Origin: Pseudomonas fluorescens
Lineage (GTDB): Bacteria; Pseudomonadota; Gammaproteobacteria; Pseudomonadales; Pseudomonadaceae
Assembly: GCF_018614655.1 (NCBI RefSeq)
Contig: NZ_JAGGOG010000005.1
Location: forward strand, 172,326 to 236,325
Length of the DNA: 64,000 nucleotides
Direction: 5' to 3'
Within the stretch, counting starts at the first letter, position 1, and each line of letters begins with the position of its first letter. A program made the position numbers and the translations under genes. Positions 19,494 through 27,497 of this stretch are shown one piece after another. The notes beneath the pieces were generated by a model that saw only the letters and a list, made by a program, of their open reading frames with translations, did not search any database and was not told the origin of the DNA.

Positions 19494-21941
19494 GTGCCTT
19501 TCGTGAAAACAGTACTGAGTTACCGTGACGGCGAAGCCGTGCCCGCCAATCCTCTTCGTCGCGCCTGGCCCGTGTGGTTGCTGACCAGCGTCCTGCTGCC
19601 TGTCGAGACCCGAGGCGATGCATCATCACCTGCCAGCTTTGACGCGCGGACCCTGTCCCAACGCGGTATCGACCCGCAACTGGCCAGCCTGCTGCTGTCG
19701 GCGCCACGTTTTGCCGCTGGCCGTCATGCGATCAGCCTAGTGGTCAATGGCCAACGGCGCGGGCGCCTTGAGGTCAGTTTCGATCAGCAAGGCACCCTGT
19801 GCTTCGACCAGGCGCTGCTGGACGCCGCCAATCTACTGGATCCTGGTGACAACGCAGCCTGCCATGATTTTCTCGCGCAATACCCGCGAAGCCAAGTGCA
19901 GCCAGACCCGGCCACCCTCACGGTATCGTTGGTGGTGCCCACCGAAGCCCTGCGACCGATACCGCAGGATATTTCCGGGTACCAGACCGGCGGCTTCGCC
20001 GGGCTGCTCAATTACGACCTGACAGGCGTGCATAACCGTTTTGGCGATGACACCAGCCGCTTTGGCTCGGCCAACACCGAGGTGGGGTTCAACGCCGGCG
20101 ACTGGATTGTGCGTAGCCGTCAGGTGCAGACCTGGCAAGACGGCCTGTCGCGCAGCACTCACCTGGAAGCGTATGCCCAGCGCACCTTCGCCCAACATCA
20201 GGCGGTGCTGCAGGCCGGCCAGATCAACCTCTACAACCCAGTGTTGTCCGGCGCGCAGATCAACGGCGTCCAGGTGCTCACCGAACAGGCCCTTCAAGAG
20301 CAGGGCCAGGGCGCGACCATCGACGGGATCGCCAACAGCCCGGCGCAGGTCGAGGTTCGCCAAAACGGAGCGTTGATTCATTCCACCGTAGTGCCCACCG
20401 GGCCGTTTTCCCTGACGGATGTCCGCCGTCTGAATACCCGTTCGGATGTCGAGGTCACGATCAAGGAAAGCGTCGGTGGTGAACGGCGCTTCACCGTGCC
20501 AGCGGCGATGCTCGGCCTCGGCTTGCCAGCGCCGGGGTATTCGGTGGCGGCAGGCCGGGTGCGCAACATCGGTGATGCCAAGGGTGAAGATCCTTGGGTC
20601 GTCAGTGCCGGCTGGACCGGTGCCGTGCATCCGCAACTGACGGTGGGCAGCGGCGTGCTGGCCTCCGACGAGTACCGCTCCGCAGGCTTGAGCCTGGGCT
20701 GGCTGCCGTGGCTGGACGGCCAGATTCAACTGTCCAGCCAGATGTCCGATGCAAGCGCACCCAATAAGGTCCGAGGGTTGCAGACCGACATTTCATGGTC
20801 CCAACGCCTGAATGACCAGTGGTCGTTCAGCGCCGCCAACTCATGGCGCACCCCCGGCTATCGCGAGCTGGAAGAGGCGACCTACGAACCCGAAAGCACC
20901 CAGCAACGCAGCTCCCGCTACCGCGATCAGCAAAGCGTTACCCTGGGTTGGTCTCACTCATGGCTCGGGGCGTTCAGCGCCGGGGTCTCCCGCTCCGGCA
21001 CCTTTGATGGCAACAGCAATAGCCACGCCCTGGCGTCGTGGGGCACGAGTATTCGCGGCGTGTCACTGTCTGCCAGTGCCGAGTGGCAAATGGGTGGGCG
21101 CCAGGAGCAGGACAACGCGGTCTACCTGAATGTCAGCGTGCCCCTGGGTGAAAGTCGCCGAGCCCGCAGTTGGCTGCGCAACTCCGGTGGAGACAACCGC
21201 ACTGGCGTGGGGCTGAATGAGCAAATCAACGATCAGTTCAGTTATCAGGTCAGCGCCGAACACGACAGCCGCGACCACCAGGTGGAAACCACCTTGGGCC
21301 TCTCGACACTGCCGCTCTACAGCCAGCTCGACTTCAGCTACAGCCGCTCCGACGCCGAACGCTCGAGCTATCAAGGTGGCGCCCGGGGTGGCGTGGTGGT
21401 GCACGGTGGCGGTGTCACGCTGTCACCGTATCCGGTGCGCGATACGTTCGCGCTGGTTTCGGTCAGCGACATGAGCGGCATCAAGCTCAGCACCCCCAGC
21501 GGCCCTGTCTGGACCGACTGGCAAGGCCAGGCGGTGGTGCCCCAGGTATCCGCCTATGGCCGCAGCCCGGTGGAAGTCCAGACCCGCTCGCTGCCACGCA
21601 ATGCCGATATCAACAATGGCCTGGCAATGATTTCGGTCGGGCGCGGCGCGGTGGAGCGTGTCGATTTCGGCCTGACATTGACCCGTCGAGTTTTGCTCAC
21701 GGTACGCACTGAAGACGGCATGCCACTGCCCCGTGGCGCCTCCATCAGCACCGACAGCGGCGAGTTCGTGACGCTGGTCCAGGACGGCGGCCAAGTGTTT
21801 TTGCCCAACGTTCTGGAACAACCGAAATTGTGGGTCAGCGGGCCCGGAATGGAGCGTTGCACCCTGCACTACGAGTTGCCGGCAAAGGGCGACCCAGAGG
21901 TGTACTTCGAAACCGCCCCCGTCCAGTGCACCCCATCATGA
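19494..21941 (+). CDS. Outer-membrane fimbrial usher
   Basis: 815 residues, typical for ushers. It secretes and assembles chaperone-bound subunits through a 24-stranded pore. After a poorly defined signal region (about 20-42), the N-terminal chaperone-binding domain lies around 45-170 (LVVNGQRRGRLEVSF), followed by the beta-barrel with a plug-like segment (VTIKESVGGERRFTVP, about 320-340) and a C-terminal domain ending YFETAPVQCTPS. Start is GTG 19494, or GTG 19503 three codons later. The stop TGA overlaps the next ATG (ATGA at 21938-21941), so the adhesin gene is coupled to it. Confidence 0.92.
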   Translation: MPFVKTVLSYRDGEAVPANPLRRAWPVWLLTSVLLPVETRGDASSPASFDARTLSQRGIDPQLASLLLSAPRFAAGRHAISLVVNGQRRGRLEVSFDQQGTLCFDQALLDAANLLDPGDNAACHDFLAQYPRSQVQPDPATLTVSLVVPTEALRPIPQDISGYQTGGFAGLLNYDLTGVHNRFGDDTSRFGSANTEVGFNAGDWIVRSRQVQTWQDGLSRSTHLEAYAQRTFAQHQAVLQAGQINLYNPVLSGAQINGVQVLTEQALQEQGQGATIDGIANSPAQVEVRQNGALIHSTVVPTGPFSLTDVRRLNTRSDVEVTIKESVGGERRFTVPAAMLGLGLPAPGYSVAAGRVRNIGDAKGEDPWVVSAGWTGAVHPQLTVGSGVLASDEYRSAGLSLGWLPWLDGQIQLSSQMSDASAPNKVRGLQTDISWSQRLNDQWSFSAANSWRTPGYRELEEATYEPESTQQRSSRYRDQQSVTLGWSHSWLGAFSAGVSRSGTFDGNSNSHALASWGTSIRGVSLSASAEWQMGGRQEQDNAVYLNVSVPLGESRRARSWLRNSGGDNRTGVGLNEQINDQFSYQVSAEHDSRDHQVETTLGLSTLPLYSQLDFSYSRSDAERSSYQGGARGGVVVHGGGVTLSPYPVRDTFALVSVSDMSGIKLSTPSGPVWTDWQGQAVVPQVSAYGRSPVEVQTRSLPRNADINNGLAMISVGRGAVERVDFGLTLTRRVLLTVRTEDGMPLPRGASISTDSGEFVTLVQDGGQVFLPNVLEQPKLWVSGPGMERCTLHYELPAKGDPEVYFETAPVQCTPS

Positions 21942-23095
21942 GGAAGACTGCCATGTTATTGATGCCTGCTCTGCAACGCCTGACTGTGGTGTTGCTGACA
22001 ATCGGGTTCGTTGGCAACAGCTACGCAGAGGACGAGTGCCAACTGAGCCTGAGCGAATCGCTGCTGGACTTAGGACAAATGAGCCGTATTGCACAGAGCG
22101 ACAGCGCACCCGAGCGACTACTGGGTGAGCGGCGCCTGAGCCTGAACTTCATTTGCCCGCAGACGGCCGACATGAGCCTGTTCTACCAGGCCTTGGCAGC
22201 GAGCCCACAGCGGCTGAAATTCACCGAGCACGGCAGCTACGCAATCCAGGTCAGCGACGGTGTGCTCGATGGTCAGGCCGTGGAATTGGGATTGGTGCCA
22301 GCGCTCGGCCAACCGCCGTCCACCAGCGGCGCCGTGCTGAACTGGCGCGCCGGCCATGGCATCGCGCCGGTGCAGGGCGGCTCAGTGCTTATGGGTAAAA
22401 GCCTTTCACTGCAACTGACCCTCAGCGCCTGGGCCGATATAGCCGCCACCCAGGTTCAGGATGCAACTACCTGGGAAGTGTCCGGGACACTCTATGGGCG
22501 CCAAAGCGGTCGTTACCGGGAACTGACCCTGCGCGCCCACTTCGTACCTGCAGCCTGTACACCGCAACTGTCTAACGGCGGCTTGGTGGATTACGGCACC
22601 TTGTCAGCCAAGGACCTGAGTGCCGTCGACGAAACCCCGCTACCCACCCGAACCCTGCAGTTCTCCGTCAGTTGCGATGGCCCCACGCGCTTCGCCTTGC
22701 TCATGCACGACAACCGCAACGGCTCGGCCACCGGCGGTACCGATGAAACCGCCTACGGTCTGGACCTGGACAACGGCCGGAACAAGATCGGCCGTTACTA
22801 CCTGAACATCGACCCGGCGGACTTCACCGCCGACAGCTTCGGCACGCTTTTTCGCACCGACTCCACCAGTCACGGCGTGGCCTGGAGCAGCTCCAGCGCC
22901 CGGCAAATCCCCATCGCCAACAACAGCCTCATGGGCTTTACCGAGAGTGCCGGCAACACCCACGGGCCGATGGCGATCCAGAACCTGAGCGGCACCGTGC
23001 GCATCAAGGCCTACCTCGCCCCCACCCAGTCCCTGGACCTGCGCAGCGTCGTGGAAATCAACGGCGCTGGCACCATCGAAATCATTTACCTGTAG
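21938..23095 (+). CDS. Two-domain DUF1120 protein, probable fimbrial tip adhesin
   Basis: 385 residues, almost twice the length of the pilin-like proteins. A signal peptide (1-31, ending SYA) is followed by an N-terminal domain (about 32-200) with its own Cys pair (DECQLSLSES and NFICPQTAD) that is not DUF1120-like, then a C-terminal DUF1120 pilin domain (about 205-385) beginning VPAACTPQLSNGGLVDYG and ending GTIEIIYL with the penultimate Tyr. This architecture, receptor-binding domain plus pilin domain, is that of chaperone-usher tip adhesins. It directly follows the usher by a 4-base overlap. The ligand is unknown. Confidence 0.83.
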   Translation: MRKTAMLLMPALQRLTVVLLTIGFVGNSYAEDECQLSLSESLLDLGQMSRIAQSDSAPERLLGERRLSLNFICPQTADMSLFYQALAASPQRLKFTEHGSYAIQVSDGVLDGQAVELGLVPALGQPPSTSGAVLNWRAGHGIAPVQGGSVLMGKSLSLQLTLSAWADIAATQVQDATTWEVSGTLYGRQSGRYRELTLRAHFVPAACTPQLSNGGLVDYGTLSAKDLSAVDETPLPTRTLQFSVSCDGPTRFALLMHDNRNGSATGGTDETAYGLDLDNGRNKIGRYYLNIDPADFTADSFGTLFRTDSTSHGVAWSSSSARQIPIANNSLMGFTESAGNTHGPMAIQNLSGTVRIKAYLAPTQSLDLRSVVEINGAGTIEIIYL

Positions 23096-23106
23096 GACTC
23101 CACACC

Positions 23107-23754
23107 ATGAACACTCCGTGCATCATCCTGAGCATTCTGTTACTGGCCGGCGCCCAACATGCCCACGCCGCGTCCACCGTCGACCTGAGCGTCAAGGGCC
23201 TGATCACACCCACCGCCTGCACGCCCCTGCTGTCCAGCGGTGGGCTGATCGATTACGGCAAGATTTCCCAACAGGACCTGAACCAGGACAAGGGCACGCG
23301 ATTGCCGGTCAAACACCTGCAAGTCAGCGTTGCTTGCAATGCTCCCAGCCGCTTCGCCCTGCGCATGCGCGACAATCGCGACGGCTCGGCCATGGTTAAC
23401 AGCGAGATCTACTACGGGCTGGGGCTCGACAACAGCGGCAACCGCATCGGCCTTTACTCCATGACGTTTGATCCCAGGCAAACCGTGGTCGACAGCACCG
23501 CGTTGATCTACGGCACCGAATCCACCACCGGCGGCCTGGCCTGGCGTACCGCCAACCTCAACCCCATCGACATCGGTGCCAACAGTTACCTGGGCTTTAC
23601 CGACGCCGAAGGCAGCACTGCCGGGCCGTCTGCGATCCGGGAGCTGATCAGTACGGTCAAGGTCGAAACCGTGATCAACGCCAAACAGAACCTCGACCTG
23701 AGCACCGACACCCTGCTCGATGGCTCGGCGACGATGGAAGTGGTTTACCTCTAG
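23107..23754 (+). CDS. DUF1120 fimbrial pilin-like protein 6
   Basis: 215 residues. Signal peptide (1-21, AGAQHAHAA), then STVDLSVKGLITPTACTP, GGLIDYGKISQQDLNQDK, second Cys (VACNAP) and C-terminus DGSATMEVVYL. Its pilin domain is closest to that of the preceding adhesin (LRMRDNRDGSA versus LLMHDNRNGSA; both have YLGFT/LMGFT followed by a GPSAI/GPMAI stretch), so it may be the subunit that joins the tip. Last gene of the operon; its TAG stop shares the CTAG at 23751-23754 with the convergent MFS gene. Confidence 0.85.
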   Translation: MNTPCIILSILLLAGAQHAHAASTVDLSVKGLITPTACTPLLSSGGLIDYGKISQQDLNQDKGTRLPVKHLQVSVACNAPSRFALRMRDNRDGSAMVNSEIYYGLGLDNSGNRIGLYSMTFDPRQTVVDSTALIYGTESTTGGLAWRTANLNPIDIGANSYLGFTDAEGSTAGPSAIRELISTVKVETVINAKQNLDLSTDTLLDGSATMEVVYL

Positions 23755-25046
23755 AGTTTCTCGCTGGTGACCTGCACATAAAGAGCACGGCCCGCGCCCA
23801 GCCCGGCGACGATCGCGCCTAGGCCGATTACCGCGAAAATCCAGCCGATGGCCGTCCACCCGCCGGTCCAGTCATGCACCAGGCCGACCATGAACGGGCC
23901 GAGGGAGGCCAGCGTGTAGCCAATGCCCTGAGCCATGCTCGACAGGTTGGCGGCGACATGGGAATCACGCGAGCGCAACACGATCAAGGTCAGCGCCAGG
24001 CTGAACGTACCGCCCTGCCCCAAGCCCAGCAGAATCGCCCAGCCCCACAACCCTTCCAGCGGTGCGTAGAGGCAACCGAACAACCCGCCGAGGGTCAGCA
24101 ACATCACTACCACGATGGCCAGGCGCTGATCCTTGCCGCGCGTGGCCAACCATGGCGCTGCCAGAGAACTGACCAGTTGCACGATCACCGATCCGGAAAG
24201 CACCAGCCCTGCCTGGGTGGCCGTCAGGCCACGGCCGATCAGGATCGACGGCAACCAACCAAACACGATGTAAGCCAGGGACGATTGCAGGCCCATGTAC
24301 AAGGTCACCTGCCAGGCCAGCGGATCACGCAGCAAACCGCGTACACGATAGGCCACCTGATGAGCGCCGTGTTTCTGGCCGACTTGAGGCAACCAGAACA
24401 ACGCTGCCACCAGCGCAGGCAGAACCCAGAAGCCCAGGCCGATATTCCAGCTGTCGTCAAAGTAGTGACTCAACGGTACCGTCGAGCCGGCCGCCAGCGC
24501 CGCCCCCAGGCATAGGGCCATGGTGTAGACGCCGGTCATGGTGCCGGCCTGCTTGGCGAAGTCGCGCTTGACGATACCCGGCAATAACACACCGATGATG
24601 CCGATGCTGGCGCCGGCCAGCAGGCTACCGGCGAACAGTCCGGTTTCCCCGAACGAGCTGCGCAGAATGATGCCGGCAGCCAACGTCAGTAAAATCCCCA
24701 GCACTACCCGCTCGGCACCGAAGCGCCGGGCCAGGATCGGTGCCATCGGCGCAAACAGACCCAGGCACAGCACCGGCAAGGTGGTCAGCAAGCCGGCTTT
24801 GGCCGCCGAGAGGCCGAGACTGCTGGATACTTCGCTGAGCAGCGGCGCCATGCTCGACAGCGCCGGGCGCAAATTCAGGGCTACCAGAATCAGACCCAGC
24901 AGCAACAGCCACGGGCGATTCACCACCGGCTGGCTGTGCTGGACTTCGTCGTCATCGGCTTCGGCGTCGATCAGCAGTTCTTCAAGGGCACTCTCTGAAC
25001 GGGGCTGTTCTTTACGGAGCATGGTGTTCTCGGGTTCAAGGTTCAT
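23751..25046 (-). CDS. MFS transporter, CynX/NimT family
   Basis: 431 residues. A polar, acidic N-terminal tail of about 45 residues (EELLIDAEADDDE) precedes twelve predicted membrane segments, starting WLLLLGLILVALNLRPALSS, the characteristic first segment of the cyanate/nitroimidazole (CynX/NimT) family. Substrate not predictable. ATG 25046 overlaps the end of the GntR gene; ATG 25022, preceded by GAGAA, is a plausible alternative start. The overlap or close junction indicates an operon with the upstream FadR-type regulator, which probably controls it. Confidence 0.87.
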   Translation of the reverse strand: MNLEPENTMLRKEQPRSESALEELLIDAEADDDEVQHSQPVVNRPWLLLLGLILVALNLRPALSSMAPLLSEVSSSLGLSAAKAGLLTTLPVLCLGLFAPMAPILARRFGAERVVLGILLTLAAGIILRSSFGETGLFAGSLLAGASIGIIGVLLPGIVKRDFAKQAGTMTGVYTMALCLGAALAAGSTVPLSHYFDDSWNIGLGFWVLPALVAALFWLPQVGQKHGAHQVAYRVRGLLRDPLAWQVTLYMGLQSSLAYIVFGWLPSILIGRGLTATQAGLVLSGSVIVQLVSSLAAPWLATRGKDQRLAIVVVMLLTLGGLFGCLYAPLEGLWGWAILLGLGQGGTFSLALTLIVLRSRDSHVAANLSSMAQGIGYTLASLGPFMVGLVHDWTGGWTAIGWIFAVIGLGAIVAGLGAGRALYVQVTSEKL

Positions 25047-25695
25047 TGATCAACTGCCGGGAAAGGGATTTGGCGCGCTCAGGGTCCTGTTGTTCCACAG
25101 CATCGAGCAGTTCAGCGTGCAGGTCGAAAACGGCCTGACGGCGAGGCTTGATGTTCAGCGTCTGGCGCAACTGCGCGCCGACAATGCTGGAGAAATACTG
25201 GTACAGCTCACTCAAGGCCGGATTGTGGGCCGCGTCCACCAAGCGTTTGTGGAACATCAGGTCACAGCTGATGTAGTGCTCCAGATCGCCGTGATAGTGC
25301 TCGCCGCTGGTCTTTAACGCCTCGCGCAACGCCTGCAAATCTTCATCGGTACGGCGCAACGCGGCCAAGCCAATGGCCTCGGTTTCAAGAATCTGCCGCG
25401 TCTCCTGGGCCTGGGCCAGGGTGCAGTGAGACAAGGCCCGCATCGCCCCCAGCGGGTCGGTCATCGAGCGCAGGTAACTACCGTCGCCCTGACGGATTTC
25501 GATCAATCCGGAAAACGCCAACACCCGCATGGCCTCACGCACGGTATTGCGGCTGATACCCAGCTCGGCAGACAGCTCGGGTTCGGTGGGCAGGCGTTCG
25601 CCGATAGCCCACTTACCCTCGGTGATGCGATGACGCAATTGCTCCAGCGCCTGGTCGACGAGGGAGCGTTTGATCAGTGGGGCGATGACTGTCAT
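25036..25695 (-). CDS. GntR/FadR family transcriptional regulator
   Basis: 219 residues. N-terminal winged helix (about 5-70): LRHRITEGKWAIGERLPTEP then ELSAELGISRNTVREAMRVL, the classic GntR motif. The C-terminal FCD ligand-binding helical domain (about 85-215) has likely metal-ligand residues in HYISCDLMFHKRLVDAAHN. ATG 25695 gives MTVIAPLIKRSL; an in-frame TTG at 25716 is less likely. It is followed immediately by the MFS gene, the usual pairing of a FadR-type regulator with the transporter it controls. The effector is unknown. Confidence 0.9.
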   Translation of the reverse strand: MTVIAPLIKRSLVDQALEQLRHRITEGKWAIGERLPTEPELSAELGISRNTVREAMRVLAFSGLIEIRQGDGSYLRSMTDPLGAMRALSHCTLAQAQETRQILETEAIGLAALRRTDEDLQALREALKTSGEHYHGDLEHYISCDLMFHKRLVDAAHNPALSELYQYFSSIVGAQLRQTLNIKPRRQAVFDLHAELLDAVEQQDPERAKSLSRQLINEP

Positions 25696-25719
25696 GTGAT
25701 TCGCACTTTCGTCCAATCA

Positions 25720-25736
25720 TAGGATGAATTTTCCTA
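25720..25736. promoter_or_regulatory. Candidate operator for the GntR regulator
   Basis: Palindrome TAGGATGAATTTTCCTA (arms TAGGA / TCCTA) 24 bases upstream of the regulator start codon. A related half-site, TTGCCTACA, follows at 25751-25759. FadR-type regulators bind short inverted repeats near their own promoters, so autoregulation is plausible. Confidence 0.45.
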
Positions 25737-25815
25737 CATGTTAGTCAGACTTGCCTACAAGAGCAACGCACTAGGGTTTTTAAGCAACAAAAGGAGCGGG
25801 ATTTTCGATTGTTAA

Positions 25816-25836
25816 AATTACCCTTAGAGGGTAATT
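25816..25836. promoter_or_regulatory. Palindromic operator of mqsRA
   Basis: Perfect inverted repeat AATTACCCT-TAG-AGGGTAATT, 9-base arms with a 3-base spacer, 17 bases before the mqsR start. In E. coli MqsA represses its own operon by binding AACCT-N3-AGGTT palindromes; the arm/spacer/arm layout here matches that arrangement. Confidence 0.75.
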
Positions 25837-25853
25837 TCGGCCCTAGGTGTCTT

Positions 25854-26165
25854 ATGGAAAAGTACACACCTCATTACGATTTGGCGGTGATAAAGGCGGA
25901 TGTCAGGCGGCTTGGGAAGAGAGCATTTACCAAGACCGCAGAAGAAACCGGCTCGGATCTCGGATTTAAAATCAACGATATGCAAGAGATCGTTTTCGAA
26001 CTGCAAAACAAGATGTTGTACAAATCAATGACCACCTATGACGATTATCGAGTCTGGCAAGACGTGTACCACATCAATTCACACGGTCTGGAGATTTACA
26101 TCAAGGTGACATACCGCCCTGCTGGCGGCCCACCGGTAATCTCCTTCAAGGAGAAAAGCTCATGA
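25854..26165 (+). CDS. mqsR: Toxin MqsR (mRNA interferase)
   Basis: Ribosome-independent RNase of the RelE-like fold that in E. coli cleaves mRNA at GC-containing triplets. 103 residues (E. coli 98). It starts MEKYTPHYDL and contains YKSMTTYDDYRVWQDVYH, nearly the E. coli sequence. Residues equivalent to the E. coli active site are present: K57, Q69, Y82 and K100 (VISFKEK). AGGTG precedes ATG 25854. The stop overlaps the antitoxin start by 4 bases. As in E. coli, the toxin gene comes first, which is unusual among toxin-antitoxin pairs. Confidence 0.93.
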   Translation: MEKYTPHYDLAVIKADVRRLGKRAFTKTAEETGSDLGFKINDMQEIVFELQNKMLYKSMTTYDDYRVWQDVYHINSHGLEIYIKVTYRPAGGPPVISFKEKSS

Positions 26166-26647
26166 AAACCCAGCAATGTTTCAGTTGCGGCGCACGTGAG
26201 GGAATGATGCATTTTCAGGGGCGGGGAGAAACTATCAGTGTCAAAGGTATGGAGCGTCGAGTAGACGAACTTTCTGGCTGGGAATGCCAGAAGTGCGGAG
26301 AAATCGAGTGGGACCCCGATAGCGCAGAGCGTTACGGAACTGCAAGCGATGAACTGGTCGTCGCCGCCCGGCAAATGATCGGTACCGAGATGAAGCGCAT
26401 CCGCCGCAAACTGCATCTTACGCAAAAAGAAACAGTGCAACTGCTGTCAGGCGGCGGGCACAACGCGTTTTCACGGTACGAGCGCGGTGAACTACTTCCA
26501 CCCAAAGCGTTGATGCTGCTAATGCGCCTGCTGGATCGATACCCGCACTTGCTCGCCGATGTAAAAGTCTTGGGTGAAGGTGCCGATCTGAGGGGAGCGT
26601 TCAAATACACAAAGCACAAGCAATCTGAAACCCTTACGGTTTCCTAG
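26162..26647 (+). CDS. mqsA: Antitoxin MqsA (zinc finger plus HTH)
   Basis: 161 residues. The N-terminal zinc-binding domain has C6-x2-C9 and C42-x2-C45 and binds the toxin. The C-terminal XRE-type helix-turn-helix (about 75-140) includes LHLTQKETVQLLSGGGHNAF and SRYERGE, matching the DNA-binding half of E. coli MqsA. E. coli MqsA has 131 residues; here about 25-30 additional residues (VLGEGADLRGAFKYTKHKQS) extend the C-terminus. Base composition is lower in G and C than the neighbouring genes, suggesting acquisition. A strong terminator follows. Confidence 0.93.
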   Translation: MKTQQCFSCGAREGMMHFQGRGETISVKGMERRVDELSGWECQKCGEIEWDPDSAERYGTASDELVVAARQMIGTEMKRIRRKLHLTQKETVQLLSGGGHNAFSRYERGELLPPKALMLLMRLLDRYPHLLADVKVLGEGADLRGAFKYTKHKQSETLTVS

Positions 26648-26653
26648 GCCACA

Positions 26654-26688
26654 AAAAATAAACCCGGCCTTGTGCCGGGTTTATTTTT
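26654..26688. terminator. Bidirectional terminator between mqsA and aapP
   Basis: Fifteen-base perfect stem AAAAATAAACCCGGC / GCCGGGTTTATTTTT with a 5-base loop. A- and T-tracts on both sides serve the convergent mqsA and aapP genes. Confidence 0.92.
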
Positions 26689-26704
26689 AAGCTTCAACCA
26701 CAAA

Positions 26705-27469
26705 TCAATGCAAAATCTGACTCAAGAACAACTTGGTCCGATCATTCTGCGGATTGTCGAAGAAGTCATTCGGCGCCGCCTGCTCCACAATCTCGCCCTT
26801 GTCCATAAAGATCACACGATTGGCCACGGTCCGGGCAAAGCCCATTTCGTGGGTCACGCAGAGCATGGTCATGCCGTCTTCAGCCAGGCCAATCATGGTG
26901 TCCAGTACCTCTTTCACCATTTCCGGATCGAGGGCCGAAGTCGGCTCATCGAACAGCATGATTTTCGGTTTCATGCACAGCGCCCGGGCAATCGCCACAC
27001 GCTGTTGCTGGCCGCCGGAGAGTTGCCCCGGAAACTTGTGGGCCTGCTCCGGAATGCGCACGCGCTCCAGGTAGTGCATGGCGATTTCTTCGGCCTTGCG
27101 CTTGGGCATCTTGCGTACCCACATCGGTGCCAGCGTGCAGTTTTGCAGGATGGTCAGGTGCGGGAACAGGTTAAAGTGCTGGAACACCATACCGACTTCA
27201 CGGCGCACGCTTTCGATCTGCTTGAGGTCATTGGTCAGTTCCACGCCATCAACCACAATGCGACCCTGCTGGTGCTCTTCCAGACGGTTGAGGCAGCGGA
27301 TAGTAGTGGACTTGCCGGAACCCGACGGGCCGCACAGCACGATTCGCTCGCCCTGCTTGACGTTGAGGTTGATGTCTTTCAACACGTGGAACTGGCCGTA
27401 CCACTTGTTGACGCCCTGCATCTGAATAATGCCTTCAGGGCTCACAGGCTGTTTGATTGCTTCGCTCAT
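26705..27469 (-). CDS. aapP: Amino-acid ABC transporter ATP-binding protein AapP
   Basis: 254 residues. Energises the general amino-acid importer. Walker A GPSGSGKS at 47-54, signature [15 protein letters not shown], Walker [14 protein letters not shown] and the H-loop (VTHEMGFA) are intact. Belongs to the polar amino acid subfamily (GlnQ/AapP). ATG 27469 is preferred; the frame is open upstream through aapM without support. Last gene of the aapJQMP operon, 28 bases after aapM. Confidence 0.93.
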   Translation of the reverse strand: MSEAIKQPVSPEGIIQMQGVNKWYGQFHVLKDINLNVKQGERIVLCGPSGSGKSTTIRCLNRLEEHQQGRIVVDGVELTNDLKQIESVRREVGMVFQHFNLFPHLTILQNCTLAPMWVRKMPKRKAEEIAMHYLERVRIPEQAHKFPGQLSGGQQQRVAIARALCMKPKIMLFDEPTSALDPEMVKEVLDTMIGLAEDGMTMLCVTHEMGFARTVANRVIFMDKGEIVEQAAPNDFFDNPQNDRTKLFLSQILH

Positions 27470-27497
27470 CAAAAAACTTCCTAAATTGGGTACGGAC

